This document shows positions 1 through 8,129 of a stretch of 23,315 nucleotides of DNA, one piece after another. The DNA comes from a virus. The notes under the pieces were generated by a model. That model saw nothing but the letters and a program-made list of their open reading frames with translations, made no database searches and was not told where the DNA came from. A program made the position numbers and the translations under genes. Every line of letters starts with the position of its first letter. Position 1 is the stretch's first letter. Where the stretch lies: IMG/VR virus record IMGVR_UViG_3300020470_001126, positions 1 to 23,315 of that record. The stretch is one strand, 5' to 3'.

Positions 1-107
1 TTAGCCACATTAGGGTTCTCTTGGTTCTTAGGGTTGGATACTCTTGCGATGTATCCTATAGTTTTTTCAGCGTCAGGAGTGACGGAAACGAGGCATACTT
101 TTGTCAT
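1..107 (-). CDS. thyX: Flavin-dependent thymidylate synthase ThyX, N-terminal fragment (cut by window edge)
   Basis: Thirty-five residues can be read from the ATG at 107 before the window ends. They begin MTKVCLVSVTPDAEKTIGYI and continue into ARVSNPKNQENPN. This matches the conserved amino terminus of ThyX (beta strand, then the Y-x-A-R-x-S segment), as I know it from cyanophage and cyanobacterial homologues. ThyX uses FAD, NADPH and methylenetetrahydrofolate to make dTMP from dUMP. Its catalytic RHR-type motif and dUMP-binding residues lie beyond the edge and cannot be checked. It follows a small membrane-protein gene after 3 bases. With nrdA/nrdB and glutaredoxin in the same window it completes a deoxynucleotide supply route. 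Identification is from the short N-terminus only, though that segment is distinctive. Confidence 0.85.
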   Translation of the reverse strand, partial: MTKVCLVSVTPDAEKTIGYIARVSNPKNQENPNVA

Positions 108-110
108 AAT

Positions 111-278
111 TTAGTCATTCCAGTGGCGGATAACTCCACTAATAATAAAACAGTTAGTAATAAGATAAGATAAAAAAATGAAAGATCGTACAAGGACAAC
201 AGAATTATCATACCTCTTGGTCTTCTCATCAGAGAAAGAACCTAATGCATACTTCCATATCCTCCATAGTCTAGTCAT
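111..278 (-). CDS. Small membrane protein, unknown function
   Basis: A 55-residue protein from the ATG at 278, starting MTRLWRIWKYALGSFSDEKT. This start overlaps the end of the upstream gene by 8 bases, the usual style here. An upstream in-frame start at 302 would add 8 residues and overlap more, so 278 is preferred. A basic, tryptophan-rich N-terminus is followed by one hydrophobic segment (about residues 29-48, rich in V, F, I and L). That predicts a single-pass inner membrane protein with a short polar tail ending RHWND. I have the impression that similar short proteins sit next to thyX in other T4-like cyanophages, but I cannot verify this. No function is assigned. Confidence 0.65.
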   Translation of the reverse strand: MTRLWRIWKYALGSFSDEKTKRYDNSVVLVRSFIFLSYLITNCFIISGVIRHWND

Positions 279-522
279 TCTTAAAGCACCTGCCGATAAC
301 AATCAAGCAGAATGCCTGTAAATAATTTATGGTTTGCAATCCAAAGATTGCTGGTATACTCCAGTTCCATACAAACATAAGGACTAGAGGTGTAAGAAAC
401 AAAGAAGCAGCAGCTTTACCTGCTTCTTCCGAGGTCATCATAGGATCCTTTTTAGGTTCCTCTTCTACCTTAGGTTCTTCAGGAGGTTTTTCTTTAACAC
501 CTTTCTTATAGGTGTAAATCAT
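271..522 (-). CDS. Two-segment membrane protein with charged N-terminus, unknown function
   Basis: An 83-residue protein. The ATG at 522 forms an ATGA overlap with the stop of the preceding gene, which favours it over the longer reading starting at 582. Residues 1-30 are highly charged, with a run rich in K, E and P. From about residue 35 two hydrophobic stretches follow (roughly 39-53 and 58-75), the first containing LFLTPLVLMFVW and the second INYLQAFCLIVIG. The layout is a cytoplasmic charged tail plus a helical hairpin in the membrane. Holin-like topology is possible, but nothing in the sequence or the neighbours supports a lysis role specifically. The gene is translationally coupled on both sides. 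Confidence 0.65.
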   Translation of the reverse strand: MIYTYKKGVKEKPPEEPKVEEEPKKDPMMTSEEAGKAAASLFLTPLVLMFVWNWSIPAIFGLQTINYLQAFCLIVIGRCFKND

Positions 523-800
523 TCCTCTTCTGGTTTCCTTCTGCGTTTCTTTTTCTTGGGAGGGTCGTTCTGGGACTGCCATAAGCTTGGGTTCACTCTA
601 CCATCAGATTGTTTAAAGTTTTTAAAACCTTTCTTATATCTATCGTAATAATAATCAAACATCTCTACCTGTGTTTGAGGCATCGCTAGATCATAGCATA
701 TACCTTCACCTTCAGCCTCATACTCTACTAAGTAGGCAGTATAAGGCAGGCTCTTATCCAGAGCATCATCTGGTTTGCAGTTCTGTTTAATTATTCTCAC
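519..800 (-). CDS. Conserved-looking small basic-tailed protein, unknown function
   Basis: A 93-residue soluble protein. It begins at a GTG codon (800) whose last two bases start the TGA stop of the upstream gene, and a purine-rich AGGGG stretch lies just upstream. The N-terminal two thirds are acidic and aromatic (for example YYYDRYKKG around residues 50-58). The carboxyl end is strikingly basic, with about seven K/R residues in a row before a short acidic end. Such a tail may bind nucleic acid, but this is only a compositional inference. There are no catalytic motifs and no membrane segment. Confidence 0.65.
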   Translation of the reverse strand: MRIIKQNCKPDDALDKSLPYTAYLVEYEAEGEGICYDLAMPQTQVEMFDYYYDRYKKGFKNFKQSDGRVNPSLWQSQNDPPKKKKRRRKPEEE

Positions 801-1234
801 TTACCCCTACCACCCCATTTGATACTAGGGAATGCAGCTTCTACCACTGCCTTAGTGATACGATATTTCTTCTGAAGATTTCTATCCTTTACAAGACAGA
901 CAACTTCAGCTTCTTCTGGATGAAGACCTTCCAGCATTTGAATAAACATATTCTCTTTCTTTATCATAGAGAGGTTATCAGCACCTCCTTCAATAAAGTA
1001 ATAGAACTTACGTCCTTCAGTTTCCAAACGAGTATGTTCAGTACCCATTGGTGCTGGATTAGGTCGATATGGCACTTCACCCTCAGGTAAAACAGACTTG
1101 ACAGACTCATCAAAGTTCCAAATGAATAGAGAACGTAGCGTCTGGCTGTTGTTCTCCTTTAGAACTTTAATCTTTTCTGCTTTGGTCTTAGCACTGTGTG
1201 CTTTCTGGAGGATCTCAGAGATTAATAATTTCAT
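797..1234 (-). CDS. DUF6433-like phage protein
   Basis: A 145-residue soluble protein starting MKLLISEILQKAHSAKTKAE. The arrangement matches a family I recall as DUF6433, widespread in T4-like phages of cyanobacteria: an N-terminal helix, then PEG-x3-PYRPNPAP near residues 50-62, then EGGADNL, then a C-terminal helical part with LLEGLHPEEAE-type sequence (MLEGLHPEEAEVVCLVKD, about 99-116). The biochemical role of the family is unknown to me. The gene ends in a GTGA overlap with the next gene, and its start is 15 bases from the gene before it. Family membership is from memory and should be checked with a profile search. Confidence 0.7.
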   Translation of the reverse strand: MKLLISEILQKAHSAKTKAEKIKVLKENNSQTLRSLFIWNFDESVKSVLPEGEVPYRPNPAPMGTEHTRLETEGRKFYYFIEGGADNLSMIKKENMFIQMLEGLHPEEAEVVCLVKDRNLQKKYRITKAVVEAAFPSIKWGGRGK

Positions 1235-1249
1235 AATTAAATCAACGGT

Positions 1250-1489
1250 TTAATCTTCATCCTGTTCTATTGTATCATCTTGGTCGTTGAATGACAAGTA
1301 TAGTAACTCAGTCTGATCAACATTACCTTGAGAGTCTAACATCTCAGGGTGTGTAATTGCTTTAGCATATGCTGCGTTGTCTAGATAAGAATCAATATAA
1401 TCCTTAGCTAACCAGGCAACTACTGCTCCAAGAACAAACGCTCCGAAGAGAGCGAAAGTATACAATGACTGGATCATCTGTTCGAACAT
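1250..1489 (-). CDS. Single-pass membrane protein with acidic tail, unknown function
   Basis: The start is placed at the ATG at 1489 because GGAGAG lies a few bases upstream. A longer in-frame reading from 1534 has no such site. The 79-residue product has an N-terminal hydrophobic segment (about residues 8-28, containing LFGAFVLGAVVAWL), then a soluble domain ending in a cluster of D and E residues. This predicts a membrane anchor with a cytoplasmic acidic domain. A CTAAATA sequence at 1544-1550 lies upstream, overlapping the stop of the glutaredoxin gene. It could be a variant T4-type late promoter, but the match is weak. Confidence 0.65.
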   Translation of the reverse strand: MFEQMIQSLYTFALFGAFVLGAVVAWLAKDYIDSYLDNAAYAKAITHPEMLDSQGNVDQTELLYLSFNDQDDTIEQDED

Positions 1490-1546
1490 CGGTCTCTCCA
1501 ATGTGTAAGGTGGACAACGAATAATAGACCTCAATTCTAGCTCTAT

Positions 1547-1795
1547 TTAGAGAAGTTTCTGTGACTTGAAGTAACTAATGGTTTCATTGCAACCACCTCT
1601 ATTGGTACCATCCACAATTAATTGAGGGAAGGTAGAACCGTGTCCGAATTCATTATAGAATTGTTCTCTAGTAAAATTTCTATCCAACACATACTCTTTG
1701 TATGGCCAACCTTTCAGTTGATACAACTCTGTAATCCTGCTACAGAAAGGACAACCAGGCTTAGTATAAATGGTTGTGTTTTTGGGAGCTGCCAT
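1547..1795 (-). CDS. Glutaredoxin
   Basis: An 82-residue thioredoxin-fold protein. The active-site motif is C15-P-F-C18. The cis-proline loop is TFPQL (about residues 55-59), and a GGCNET segment follows that corresponds to the glutathione-binding GG-x-D/N region. Length and motif order fit monomeric dithiol glutaredoxins such as GrxC or T4 NrdC. It reduces disulfides using glutathione. In phages the usual inferred job is re-reducing the C-terminal cysteine pair of ribonucleotide reductase, and class Ia nrdA/nrdB are present in this window. The ATG at 1795 has no obvious ribosome site. The gene follows the 2OG oxygenase gene by 6 bases. Confidence 0.93.
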   Translation of the reverse strand: MAAPKNTTIYTKPGCPFCSRITELYQLKGWPYKEYVLDRNFTREQFYNEFGHGSTFPQLIVDGTNRGGCNETISYFKSQKLL

Positions 1796-1801
1796 AGGTT
1801 C

Positions 1802-2422
1802 TTAAGGTAGGTGTACGTTAAAAGCAATGGAAATACGGGGATCATCTGTCCTATTAGGTTCAGTCTGATGTTCTAACCAAGACGGAAATAGTATAACAGA
1901 TTCAGGTACAGGATCAAAGTAGATCCCTTCCTCAACTGTTCCCCAGAGACACATCTTAGCATATGGATTGGGATTATAGAAGAGGATTCCACCCTGTTCA
2001 GGTCGAGTCTTATGATAATACACACCAGATATTGTTTGACCTGCGTGTGTATGGCGAACAAAACTCTTATCTTTTGGACAAATATTTATCCACGACTGAC
2101 TGATATTCCAACTGCCTTTCAACGGTTCTATGTATGCACTCGCTGAGTCTGGTACTTGCTGATTGATGGATTGAACATATTCTTCTATCGCTTCCCCAAG
2201 AAATGAGTTTAACTTGGGCATTAAATGCTTCTTAAACAGCTGCAAAAGATGCTGCTTACTATGCGTACCGTGAATGGTTTCCTGCATAGCATTGGGTGAC
2301 ATATAGGATACGCTTGACCAATCCCCTGTCTCATTCAATAAAGAAATGAGATCATCAATCTCTTGAACGATCTCATAATTCTGGTGTTCTTTAGGATGTA
2401 CTTTTACTGGAAACAAGTTCAT
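1802..2422 (-). CDS. Putative 2OG-Fe(II) oxygenase (TIGR02466-like)
   Basis: A 206-residue protein with the C-terminal double-stranded beta-helix pattern of 2-oxoglutarate/Fe(II) dioxygenases. Visible features are H124-T-H126 followed by SGVYYH (131-137), a GGILFYNPNP strand (144-153), FPSWLEH with H185 near the end, and R196 in PRISIAFN, the likely 2-oxoglutarate carboxylate anchor. The typical metal triad is H-x-D/E...H. In this subfamily the second position is often H-x-H, as I recall, so the exact ligands are uncertain. The first ~90 residues form a helical domain. GGAAG lies 7 bases before the ATG at 2422. Such enzymes are common in cyanophages, but their substrates are mostly unknown. 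The first 32 bases overlap the previous gene. Confidence 0.85.
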   Translation of the reverse strand: MNLFPVKVHPKEHQNYEIVQEIDDLISLLNETGDWSSVSYMSPNAMQETIHGTHSKQHLLQLFKKHLMPKLNSFLGEAIEEYVQSINQQVPDSASAYIEPLKGSWNISQSWINICPKDKSFVRHTHAGQTISGVYYHKTRPEQGGILFYNPNPYAKMCLWGTVEEGIYFDPVPESVILFPSWLEHQTEPNRTDDPRISIAFNVHLP

Positions 2423-2618
2423 TCAAGGCTTCCATTCTGATAAATTGTTCATTCATATTATAGAATAACTTATAGTTGGTTGTCGATACCCAATAGCCTT
2501 GGATGTCGTTACCATCACAATGGTATCCATAACCTGTAAGAGGTTCATTGACACCATCAATCCTAAATGTTTTCTTACCACCCAAGTAATTGTGATACTT
2601 CTCGTCTAAGTTAATCAT
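2391..2618 (-). CDS. Small unknown protein
   Basis: A 75-residue protein with an ideal ribosome site: AAGGAGGT six bases before the ATG at 2618. It contains a G/Y-rich middle (GYGYHCDGNDIQGYW, about residues 29-43) and a short helical C-terminus (NEQFIRMEALNELV). No family is recognised and no membrane segment is seen. It overlaps the downstream 2OG oxygenase by 32 bases and the end of the preceding gene by 8. The unusually good ribosome site among genes that mostly lack one argues that it is translated efficiently. Confidence 0.7.
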   Translation of the reverse strand: MINLDEKYHNYLGGKKTFRIDGVNEPLTGYGYHCDGNDIQGYWVSTTNYKLFYNMNEQFIRMEALNELVSSKSTS

Positions 2619-2790
2619 TTTGGACCTCCTTTAAACGAGTCTGACAGAATTCTATGACCTCATCACGGTACTGTAAGAGTTCATCATAACATTCTTGGTT
2701 TCGGGCACAGTTCCTGAGTTTATTATCAGGCTTGTGTAGGCTCTCCATCAGAAGAGTCCAACCCGCTTGTTTCTGTTCCTTGGTCGGCAT
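2611..2790 (-). CDS. Small helical protein, unknown function
   Basis: The chosen start is the ATG at 2790, preceded by AAGGAG with short spacing, giving 59 residues beginning MPTKEQKQAGWTLLMESLHK. Longer in-frame starts exist at 2817 and 2850, but they overlap the preceding gene much more. The product is charged and predicted mostly helical (DELLQYRDEVIEFCQTRLKEV near the C-terminus), with three cysteines (about residues 28, 34 and 50). No family is recognised. It overlaps the end of the upstream gene by about 65 bases, unusually long for this window. Confidence 0.6.
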   Translation of the reverse strand: MPTKEQKQAGWTLLMESLHKPDNKLRNCARNQECYDELLQYRDEVIEFCQTRLKEVQND

Positions 2791-3007
2791 TTTCTCCTTG
2801 TGTTTGTTCGCTAACATTATATAGCGTTCCATCGATGCGGTCAAGCTCACCTAACATACTTCTGAAATACTTTTTGTTTTTCTTAATCTTTTTCTTGACC
2901 GTAGCGGGATCATCCTCGTGTTTCTTAAGGATGTTTGCAATGTTTTTGAGTTCTCTCTGGGACTTAGCCAAGCGACGATCCCAGAATGCTTCAGGTTGTC
3001 CAATCAT
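2726..3007 (-). CDS. Small basic coiled-coil protein, unknown function
   Basis: A 93-residue protein whose ATG at 3007 forms an ATGA overlap with the stop of the large virion gene. It starts MIGQPEAFWDRRLAKSQREL. The first 60 residues are strongly charged and helical with a lysine-rich stretch (KKKIKKNKK, about 38-46). The last 25 residues are low-complexity and acidic, and fall in the long overlap with the next gene. Direct coupling to the 1069-residue protein suggests co-expression and possibly a chaperone or accessory role, but that is position-based inference only. Confidence 0.65.
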   Translation of the reverse strand: MIGQPEAFWDRRLAKSQRELKNIANILKKHEDDPATVKKKIKKNKKYFRSMLGELDRIDGTLYNVSEQTQGENADQGTETSGLDSSDGEPTQA

Positions 3008-6000
3008 TGTGCATCATCAATAATAATGTTGTAGGTTTTGAACTGGTCAGTCTTACCCCTACTCATATTACTATACCATATGGTAGAGTTTTTGTTGTGT
3101 GACTGCTCGTAGATACCCCACTTAGCAGTACGTGTAACGTAACCTGTCTCTGCGTTCTTAATCCTTATCTTAGAGGGGAGTAAACGGTTGTTAGGGAAGT
3201 ACGGAGTTTCAATCATAGTACCGTCAGAGTCACCTGCGGTTGGGTCTGGGAACTGGAAAGCATATTCCTGTCCATCCTCATACCCTATACCATAATCAAT
3301 AATACTATCAAGGTACCAACTGAATGTGTACCCTACTCTACTCTCTGGTACTCCAGCAACATTGTTCAGTGCAGGTTTGTAGACTAACTGTGCTCTAAAT
3401 CTAGCAACAAAGTTCTGAGAATACAACCCCTTGGGTAACCGAACATCGTGATAGAAATTAACTGGTTCACCAGCAGCAGTCTTCTTCTGCCAGTATTGTA
3501 TCAAGGTACAAGGTTCACCACGTAGTGACTCAACAGAATCAGCAGTGTCTTTCAGATCAATAGTAAATAAATGTTCTGCTAGTGTACTGCAATGTGAATC
3601 ATAGTATGTAGATGACTGTACACCTTGGGCAACCATCAATACTTTAGCTGGTGGCAGACCATACTCATTGAGTTCATTGTCTTCTAGTATACTCTGGAAG
3701 GACATTGACTGTACGATACCTGTACTAGGACAGTTACTACCATCGATAGTATCAATACGAAGACCTTGCCAGAACTTCTCACCAGTATCTTTATTTGTAC
3801 CAATATAATATCTCAACAGTTGTCCCGTACGATATCCTCCTTCCCCGTGATCAACGACACCAAGAACTTTATACTTAACCTGTCCTGGATTAACTTCATA
3901 CTGTATTGATACTGATAAACCATTCTTTATCTCACGTACCATTACACCTGTAGTATCATCATCAACATCATTATCATCACCAAAGGCACCAGGTATACTA
4001 TTAACAGTCAGTTCATTGTTAGTCAGACCACCACCTGTACTCCAAGCAGGAGTAGTGTTAGCTGCATTAGTTAAATCATACAAACTAAAGGAACCTACAA
4101 TACCACAAGGTCCTGTAGATCCTACAGGTTGTCCTTGTTGTGCAGCAGAATAGTTCTGAGCAATAGTTGTAAGTTGTACACCCCATTGACAGAAGATAGC
4201 ACCAGTACCTTCATCTCTTAGAGAAAATGCTGGTGTGACTGATCCATTGTAGTGTCCTTGATCTATACTAACAATTCTAAATGTAATATCATCACCCTTA
4301 GCAATAGTAAACTCGTGTAGTTTCTCACCTATACTCTTCCACTCCTGAACAGCAGGAGAATCTATATGTATCTGTGTACCATTCTTTAATAGTTCATAGG
4401 TGAATACAGTACAGTCACCAAACCCTCCAGTCATACCACCGTGTGATCTAAGAGATACAGTACCTGATCTAACAGCAGTAACAGTTTGAGTAGCATTTCT
4501 CTTGAAAGAATACTCACCCACACATTTAGAACAACCAAACTCTCCTTCTTCTAAACGTCCACACTCGTGACGAGTAAGAGCTGCATCAGTAAATCCTCTA
4601 GGAGTGAACCAACTATCCTCACAATCATTTGTACCTCGGAGTTCCATATACTCTGGCTCAACGAGATCTTTAAAGACGTGACACTGTATACCTTCATAGT
4701 ACCAGTTACTACCAGCATAATTTAAACGATAGGATATTTTCATATCATCGTAGTCATCATCACCATCAATTAAATCTTCCCACCACTGCCACCAACGGGA
4801 TGTCCAACGGGTCATCCTCTTGTGTCTACCATTAACTACGGGGTTTAATCTCGTTTCTGAAAACAGGGAATAATTTGACTGAGAACTACCAAGTCCTACT
4901 GTCGTCCACCCTGTGTTCAGTTCGGTGAATGCCATATTGGTACCGATTGCAACAGCAGATGAACCATTGACTTGATATCCATTAGGGATCATCACAAACC
5001 CTAAGCGACAAGGTACATACTGGTTGAGAGTAGCAGCAGGTATAGTAAATGATCTATAACCTGTAGCATCAGTAGCATTAGACAATAATATCTGACCAAA
5101 GACAGGATCCATATCAGAACCACCTGTCAAATAATATCCAAACGTATTCTTATATGATGCAGCACCTCTAGCACAGTTGAATTCAATCAATAGATCAGCA
5201 TCAACCTCCTCGAATAGATCATAGTATCCTTTATCTAAGTTAGGATTGATAGGTGCACCACCAATAGGAGTGAGAGTATACCTATGATCTAAAGTGATAG
5301 GGTTATAGTATCTGTACAACGGACTACCCTGCTCACCTTCACCTAATGCACCAATGATCTGTGTAGCATCACGGTAAGCATAGAACATCACAGTATCACG
5401 TGCACCCATACCAGCAGCATCCATTGTGCTCTTCTCACCAGCAGGATCAGTAGTCAACATCGTATCGATGTTTGTCGATGAGTATGAAACGTACACAGGT
5501 ATAGCTTTATCTGTCTCTCCTTGGTGAGCATACCAAGCTACCTTAGTATTACTGTACCCTGCAGGAGTATCAGATGTCATTGTGTATGTGTGGTTTGAAT
5601 TATCATTCTTCTCGTGCTGATAGATAGGAACTCTAGGATGAACACAGTTCCTAACACATACCTTATTAGTAATACCAAAGGCACCTTCAGGTACAAAGGT
5701 ATCACAGTCTGCTTGAGGTGGTTTCCAAGCACCACCAGCATAAGGTTTGAACATACAATTAAGATGTTCTTTTATACAAGCTTCGTATTCGTAGTTCCCT
5801 TCACAATTTACTTCTGAATTAGGATCATCAGGATCATTAAGACATACCTTACCTGATGTTTCATCTTTACCGTCAGGAAATGTTACTCTAACCTTCGTAG
5901 GTAAACCACTAATATCTAATCCAAGATCTATAAGTGTAGGGAATAAAAAATTAAAATCAAAATCTAATGGATCTGTATCTGTTCTCTTGTCGTCATCAGG

Positions 6001-6213
6001 TATGAAATTTCTTATCGTCTGGGGTGCTTGTGAAGGATAGCATTGCCCTACTAAATTCTCTATGATTTGTGATACAGTTTTCTGTGCGGGGTTTCCTGCA
6101 GCATCAGTATTAACTGGACCACCTCCAGAAGGTACCTCCGTGGTGGTGGAGGTAGTATCTGGAGATGGATCGCAGTTCTGCATAAACCATCCGTTATCGT
6201 GACCGCCTGACAT
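3004..6213 (-). CDS. Large probable virion structural protein with three DUF5648-like repeats
   Basis: A 1069-residue protein, the largest in the window and not enzyme-like in composition (rich in T, S, G, N, Y and D). Residues 195-317 hold three related units: P-I-Y...HTYTMT (195-213), P-V-Y...DTMLTTD (239-256) and P-L-Y...DHRYTLT (298-315). The third looks very like DUF5648, a repeat found in extracellular proteins. Residues 120-190 are cysteine-rich (C124, C137, C146, C153, C170, C186, C190). The rest reads as beta-strand-rich material typical of phage tail, fibre or capsid-decoration proteins. The start at 6213 lies 15 bases from the ParB-like gene. A CTAAATA sequence at 6230-6236 may be a late promoter. 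Exact virion location is unknown; an adhesin or tail-fibre role is the best guess. Confidence 0.7.
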   Translation of the reverse strand: MSGGHDNGWFMQNCDPSPDTTSTTTEVPSGGGPVNTDAAGNPAQKTVSQIIENLVGQCYPSQAPQTIRNFIPDDDKRTDTDPLDFDFNFLFPTLIDLGLDISGLPTKVRVTFPDGKDETSGKVCLNDPDDPNSEVNCEGNYEYEACIKEHLNCMFKPYAGGAWKPPQADCDTFVPEGAFGITNKVCVRNCVHPRVPIYQHEKNDNSNHTYTMTSDTPAGYSNTKVAWYAHQGETDKAIPVYVSYSSTNIDTMLTTDPAGEKSTMDAAGMGARDTVMFYAYRDATQIIGALGEGEQGSPLYRYYNPITLDHRYTLTPIGGAPINPNLDKGYYDLFEEVDADLLIEFNCARGAASYKNTFGYYLTGGSDMDPVFGQILLSNATDATGYRSFTIPAATLNQYVPCRLGFVMIPNGYQVNGSSAVAIGTNMAFTELNTGWTTVGLGSSQSNYSLFSETRLNPVVNGRHKRMTRWTSRWWQWWEDLIDGDDDYDDMKISYRLNYAGSNWYYEGIQCHVFKDLVEPEYMELRGTNDCEDSWFTPRGFTDAALTRHECGRLEEGEFGCSKCVGEYSFKRNATQTVTAVRSGTVSLRSHGGMTGGFGDCTVFTYELLKNGTQIHIDSPAVQEWKSIGEKLHEFTIAKGDDITFRIVSIDQGHYNGSVTPAFSLRDEGTGAIFCQWGVQLTTIAQNYSAAQQGQPVGSTGPCGIVGSFSLYDLTNAANTTPAWSTGGGLTNNELTVNSIPGAFGDDNDVDDDTTGVMVREIKNGLSVSIQYEVNPGQVKYKVLGVVDHGEGGYRTGQLLRYYIGTNKDTGEKFWQGLRIDTIDGSNCPSTGIVQSMSFQSILEDNELNEYGLPPAKVLMVAQGVQSSTYYDSHCSTLAEHLFTIDLKDTADSVESLRGEPCTLIQYWQKKTAAGEPVNFYHDVRLPKGLYSQNFVARFRAQLVYKPALNNVAGVPESRVGYTFSWYLDSIIDYGIGYEDGQEYAFQFPDPTAGDSDGTMIETPYFPNNRLLPSKIRIKNAETGYVTRTAKWGIYEQSHNKNSTIWYSNMSRGKTDQFKTYNIIIDDAQ

Positions 6214-6228
6214 AAAAGTTCTTTACTT

Positions 6229-7359
6229 TTATTTAGTGGTCATCTTAAGCTGTGCTTGTAATGAGTCTATCAACTCTTGCTTCTCATCTATGATATCAGA
6301 TAGATCACTGATACCTAGAGAATCATAAGGAGTTCTAGAACAATACTCTTTAGCTACATTTACCCAAGATGAATTATGGTATCCTTTTGTTTTCCTTTTC
6401 ATTATATCATTCATCCAGTTATCTAGATGATATAGGATAAACGGAACAGTACGATCCATATTCTCCCACTTAGTGTCAGTCATAATGGATTTATCTCTAA
6501 ATCTATTAGACACTCCAGTCTCTGCATTGAACTTCCAGTTCTCTACAATATGGGTAACACCATCCCACTTATCTTCAGAGCAAGCAGTAGGACCACCACT
6601 TGACTCAATATATCTCCAAGCTTCCAAGAGTTTCTTGTTCCTTGGACCATATTGACGGAGACTTAGTAGAGCAGCAGCAATGAATGGCTGATTCCACTTG
6701 TCCTTTCTGGTCATTAGTTTATCTAATGCCTGTATGCATCCGTTACCGTGCCAGTACTGTACCATACTGGATAGTTGTTCCTGTGATTTGATTGTAGTCT
6801 GATTCCAAGTTGAAGGGTTAGCAAAGTGAGATGCTTTGTTCATCCCTGAGATGATAGCACCTGCCCTTAGTTTCTCTGAGAGAGGAGTGTAGTTACACAA
6901 CCCAGTCAAGATACCAAAGACCTTCTGCTGATTCCTTTCCGTAGCCTCTTGCGAGTCAAAGGTATCGTAGCATTGCTTGACACCATCCATAGTATCATAG
7001 CTGTACACGATCCCTATCAGTTTTGATGGTAGGTAATCAGACCCTTCTCTTTCCCAGTTGTACGCTCTTGTATTTCCATCGACCCTGAATAAAGTACCTG
7101 CTTCGTACTTTATCCCTGCTATTGTTGAATCTTTTGTGAGTCTAACCAGATGCACAACACAGTGCTCTGACCTCACGTGCTTAAGATGTGCCCTTGCTTT
7201 CTTCCATCGACCTTCAGTGTCTCTTTGCATAGGCACTTCTGGCAGTGCCAGAAATTGTTCCAGTGTTAGTTCTGGAATGACTTCAATGTTTTTAGTGAAG
7301 TCCTTCTGTTCCAAAGCGGATTCCTCCACCTCGAACAGGGTACGAGTTTCATTAATCAT
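6229..7359 (-). CDS. ParB-like (ParB/sulfiredoxin-fold) domain protein
   Basis: A 376-residue soluble protein. In the N-terminal 150 residues, LTLEQFLALPEVPMQRDTEG (31-50) is followed by a strand segment HCVVHLVRL (66-74). Next come FRVDGNTRAYNW (91-102) and a segment with EATERNQQKVFG (138-149). The V-D-G-N-x-R box resembles the D-G-x-x-R signature of ParB/Srx-fold and DGQHR-type proteins, which bind or hydrolyse nucleotides. The rest is mostly helical and ends in a short coiled coil (about 350-372). Some ParB-fold proteins are nucleases or CTPases; no activity can be assigned here. It lies alone between purC and the large virion gene, with 74 bases upstream that show no clear ribosome site. 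The fold call rests on one motif and is tentative. Confidence 0.5.
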   Translation of the reverse strand: MINETRTLFEVEESALEQKDFTKNIEVIPELTLEQFLALPEVPMQRDTEGRWKKARAHLKHVRSEHCVVHLVRLTKDSTIAGIKYEAGTLFRVDGNTRAYNWEREGSDYLPSKLIGIVYSYDTMDGVKQCYDTFDSQEATERNQQKVFGILTGLCNYTPLSEKLRAGAIISGMNKASHFANPSTWNQTTIKSQEQLSSMVQYWHGNGCIQALDKLMTRKDKWNQPFIAAALLSLRQYGPRNKKLLEAWRYIESSGGPTACSEDKWDGVTHIVENWKFNAETGVSNRFRDKSIMTDTKWENMDRTVPFILYHLDNWMNDIMKRKTKGYHNSSWVNVAKEYCSRTPYDSLGISDLSDIIDEKQELIDSLQAQLKMTTK

Positions 7360-7433
7360 TTTAGTTTACTTTGTGTGTCCTACACTAATCAGATTGCTAA
7401 GGCGCAACGCTGGTCTTGCGACGGTGTATAGGG

Positions 7434-8129
7434 TTAACAGAACTGACGCAGTTGTGTCAGTATTATTTTGTATGCTTCGACGATGTTTCCTTCATCCTTA
7501 CGGAAAAGATCCTTGTCGAAACGTTCTTTCGTATTCTTTTTCCAGAGACGCATATTATCTGGTGATAATTCGTCTGCGAGATAAAGATCGCCGTGTGCAT
7601 CATAACCAAACTCTAGTTTAAAGTCAACTAGATCAATTCCACATAATGTAAAGAGGGTTTGCAGTTGGTAATTGATATCCAACGCACTATCTATAAGAGG
7701 TTGAGGGTTGTGACCCATTAACCTAACACGATCCATTGTAAGGAGTGGATCGTCTTTACTATCATCCTTAAGGAAGAACTCAACTATTGCTGGTTGAATT
7801 ATAGTACCTTCATTAATGGTGGTAGTCTTAACGATAGATCCTGCTGCAATGTTTCTAACTATAACCTCAAGAGGAATAATTGTCAACTTGCGACACAGCA
7901 TAGTATCTAGTGCTGGTAGACCCAGATAATGCGTGCGGATCCCCGAACTCTCTAGCTTCTCGAAAAGCAATGCAGAAATGAGAGCACAAGTCTTACCCTT
8001 GTCCTCAGGAAACTCTACGAGTCTACCATTTCCAGCAGTTACTTTGTCGTGGAATTTGATCTGCACTTTCTGTGCATCACCATCGACATCGTATACTGAT
8101 TTAACTTTGCCTTCGTTAACTAGGTTCAT
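7434..8129 (-). CDS. purC: SAICAR synthetase PurC
   Basis: A 231-residue phosphoribosylaminoimidazole-succinocarboxamide synthase, close to the usual bacterial length of about 235-240. Signature segments in order are N-terminal EGKVKSVYDV (6-15, nucleotide-binding beta hairpin), VIVRNIAAGSIVK around residues 88-100, DFKLEFGYD in the last third, and LADELSPDNMRLW close behind it. It uses ATP and aspartate to convert CAIR to SAICAR in purine synthesis. Its first 14 bases overlap the 59-residue gene that separates it from purN, so the two purine genes form one transcription unit. No obvious ribosome site precedes the ATG at 8129, so coupling to the upstream gene is likely. Confidence 0.96.
   Translation of the reverse strand: MNLVNEGKVKSVYDVDGDAQKVQIKFHDKVTAGNGRLVEFPEDKGKTCALISALLFEKLESSGIRTHYLGLPALDTMLCRKLTIIPLEVIVRNIAAGSIVKTTTINEGTIIQPAIVEFFLKDDSKDDPLLTMDRVRLMGHNPQPLIDSALDINYQLQTLFTLCGIDLVDFKLEFGYDAHGDLYLADELSPDNMRLWKKNTKERFDKDLFRKDEGNIVEAYKIILTQLRQFC

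Noticed and set aside
7360-7433. Terminator after purC
   Set aside because: A weak 5-bp CGCAA/TTGCG stem without a T-run.
7058-7621. 187-codon plus-strand frame spanning the purC-ParB-like junction
   Set aside because: It covers the antisense of two supported genes. Composition is cysteine- and serine-rich without any fold, and there is no promoter.
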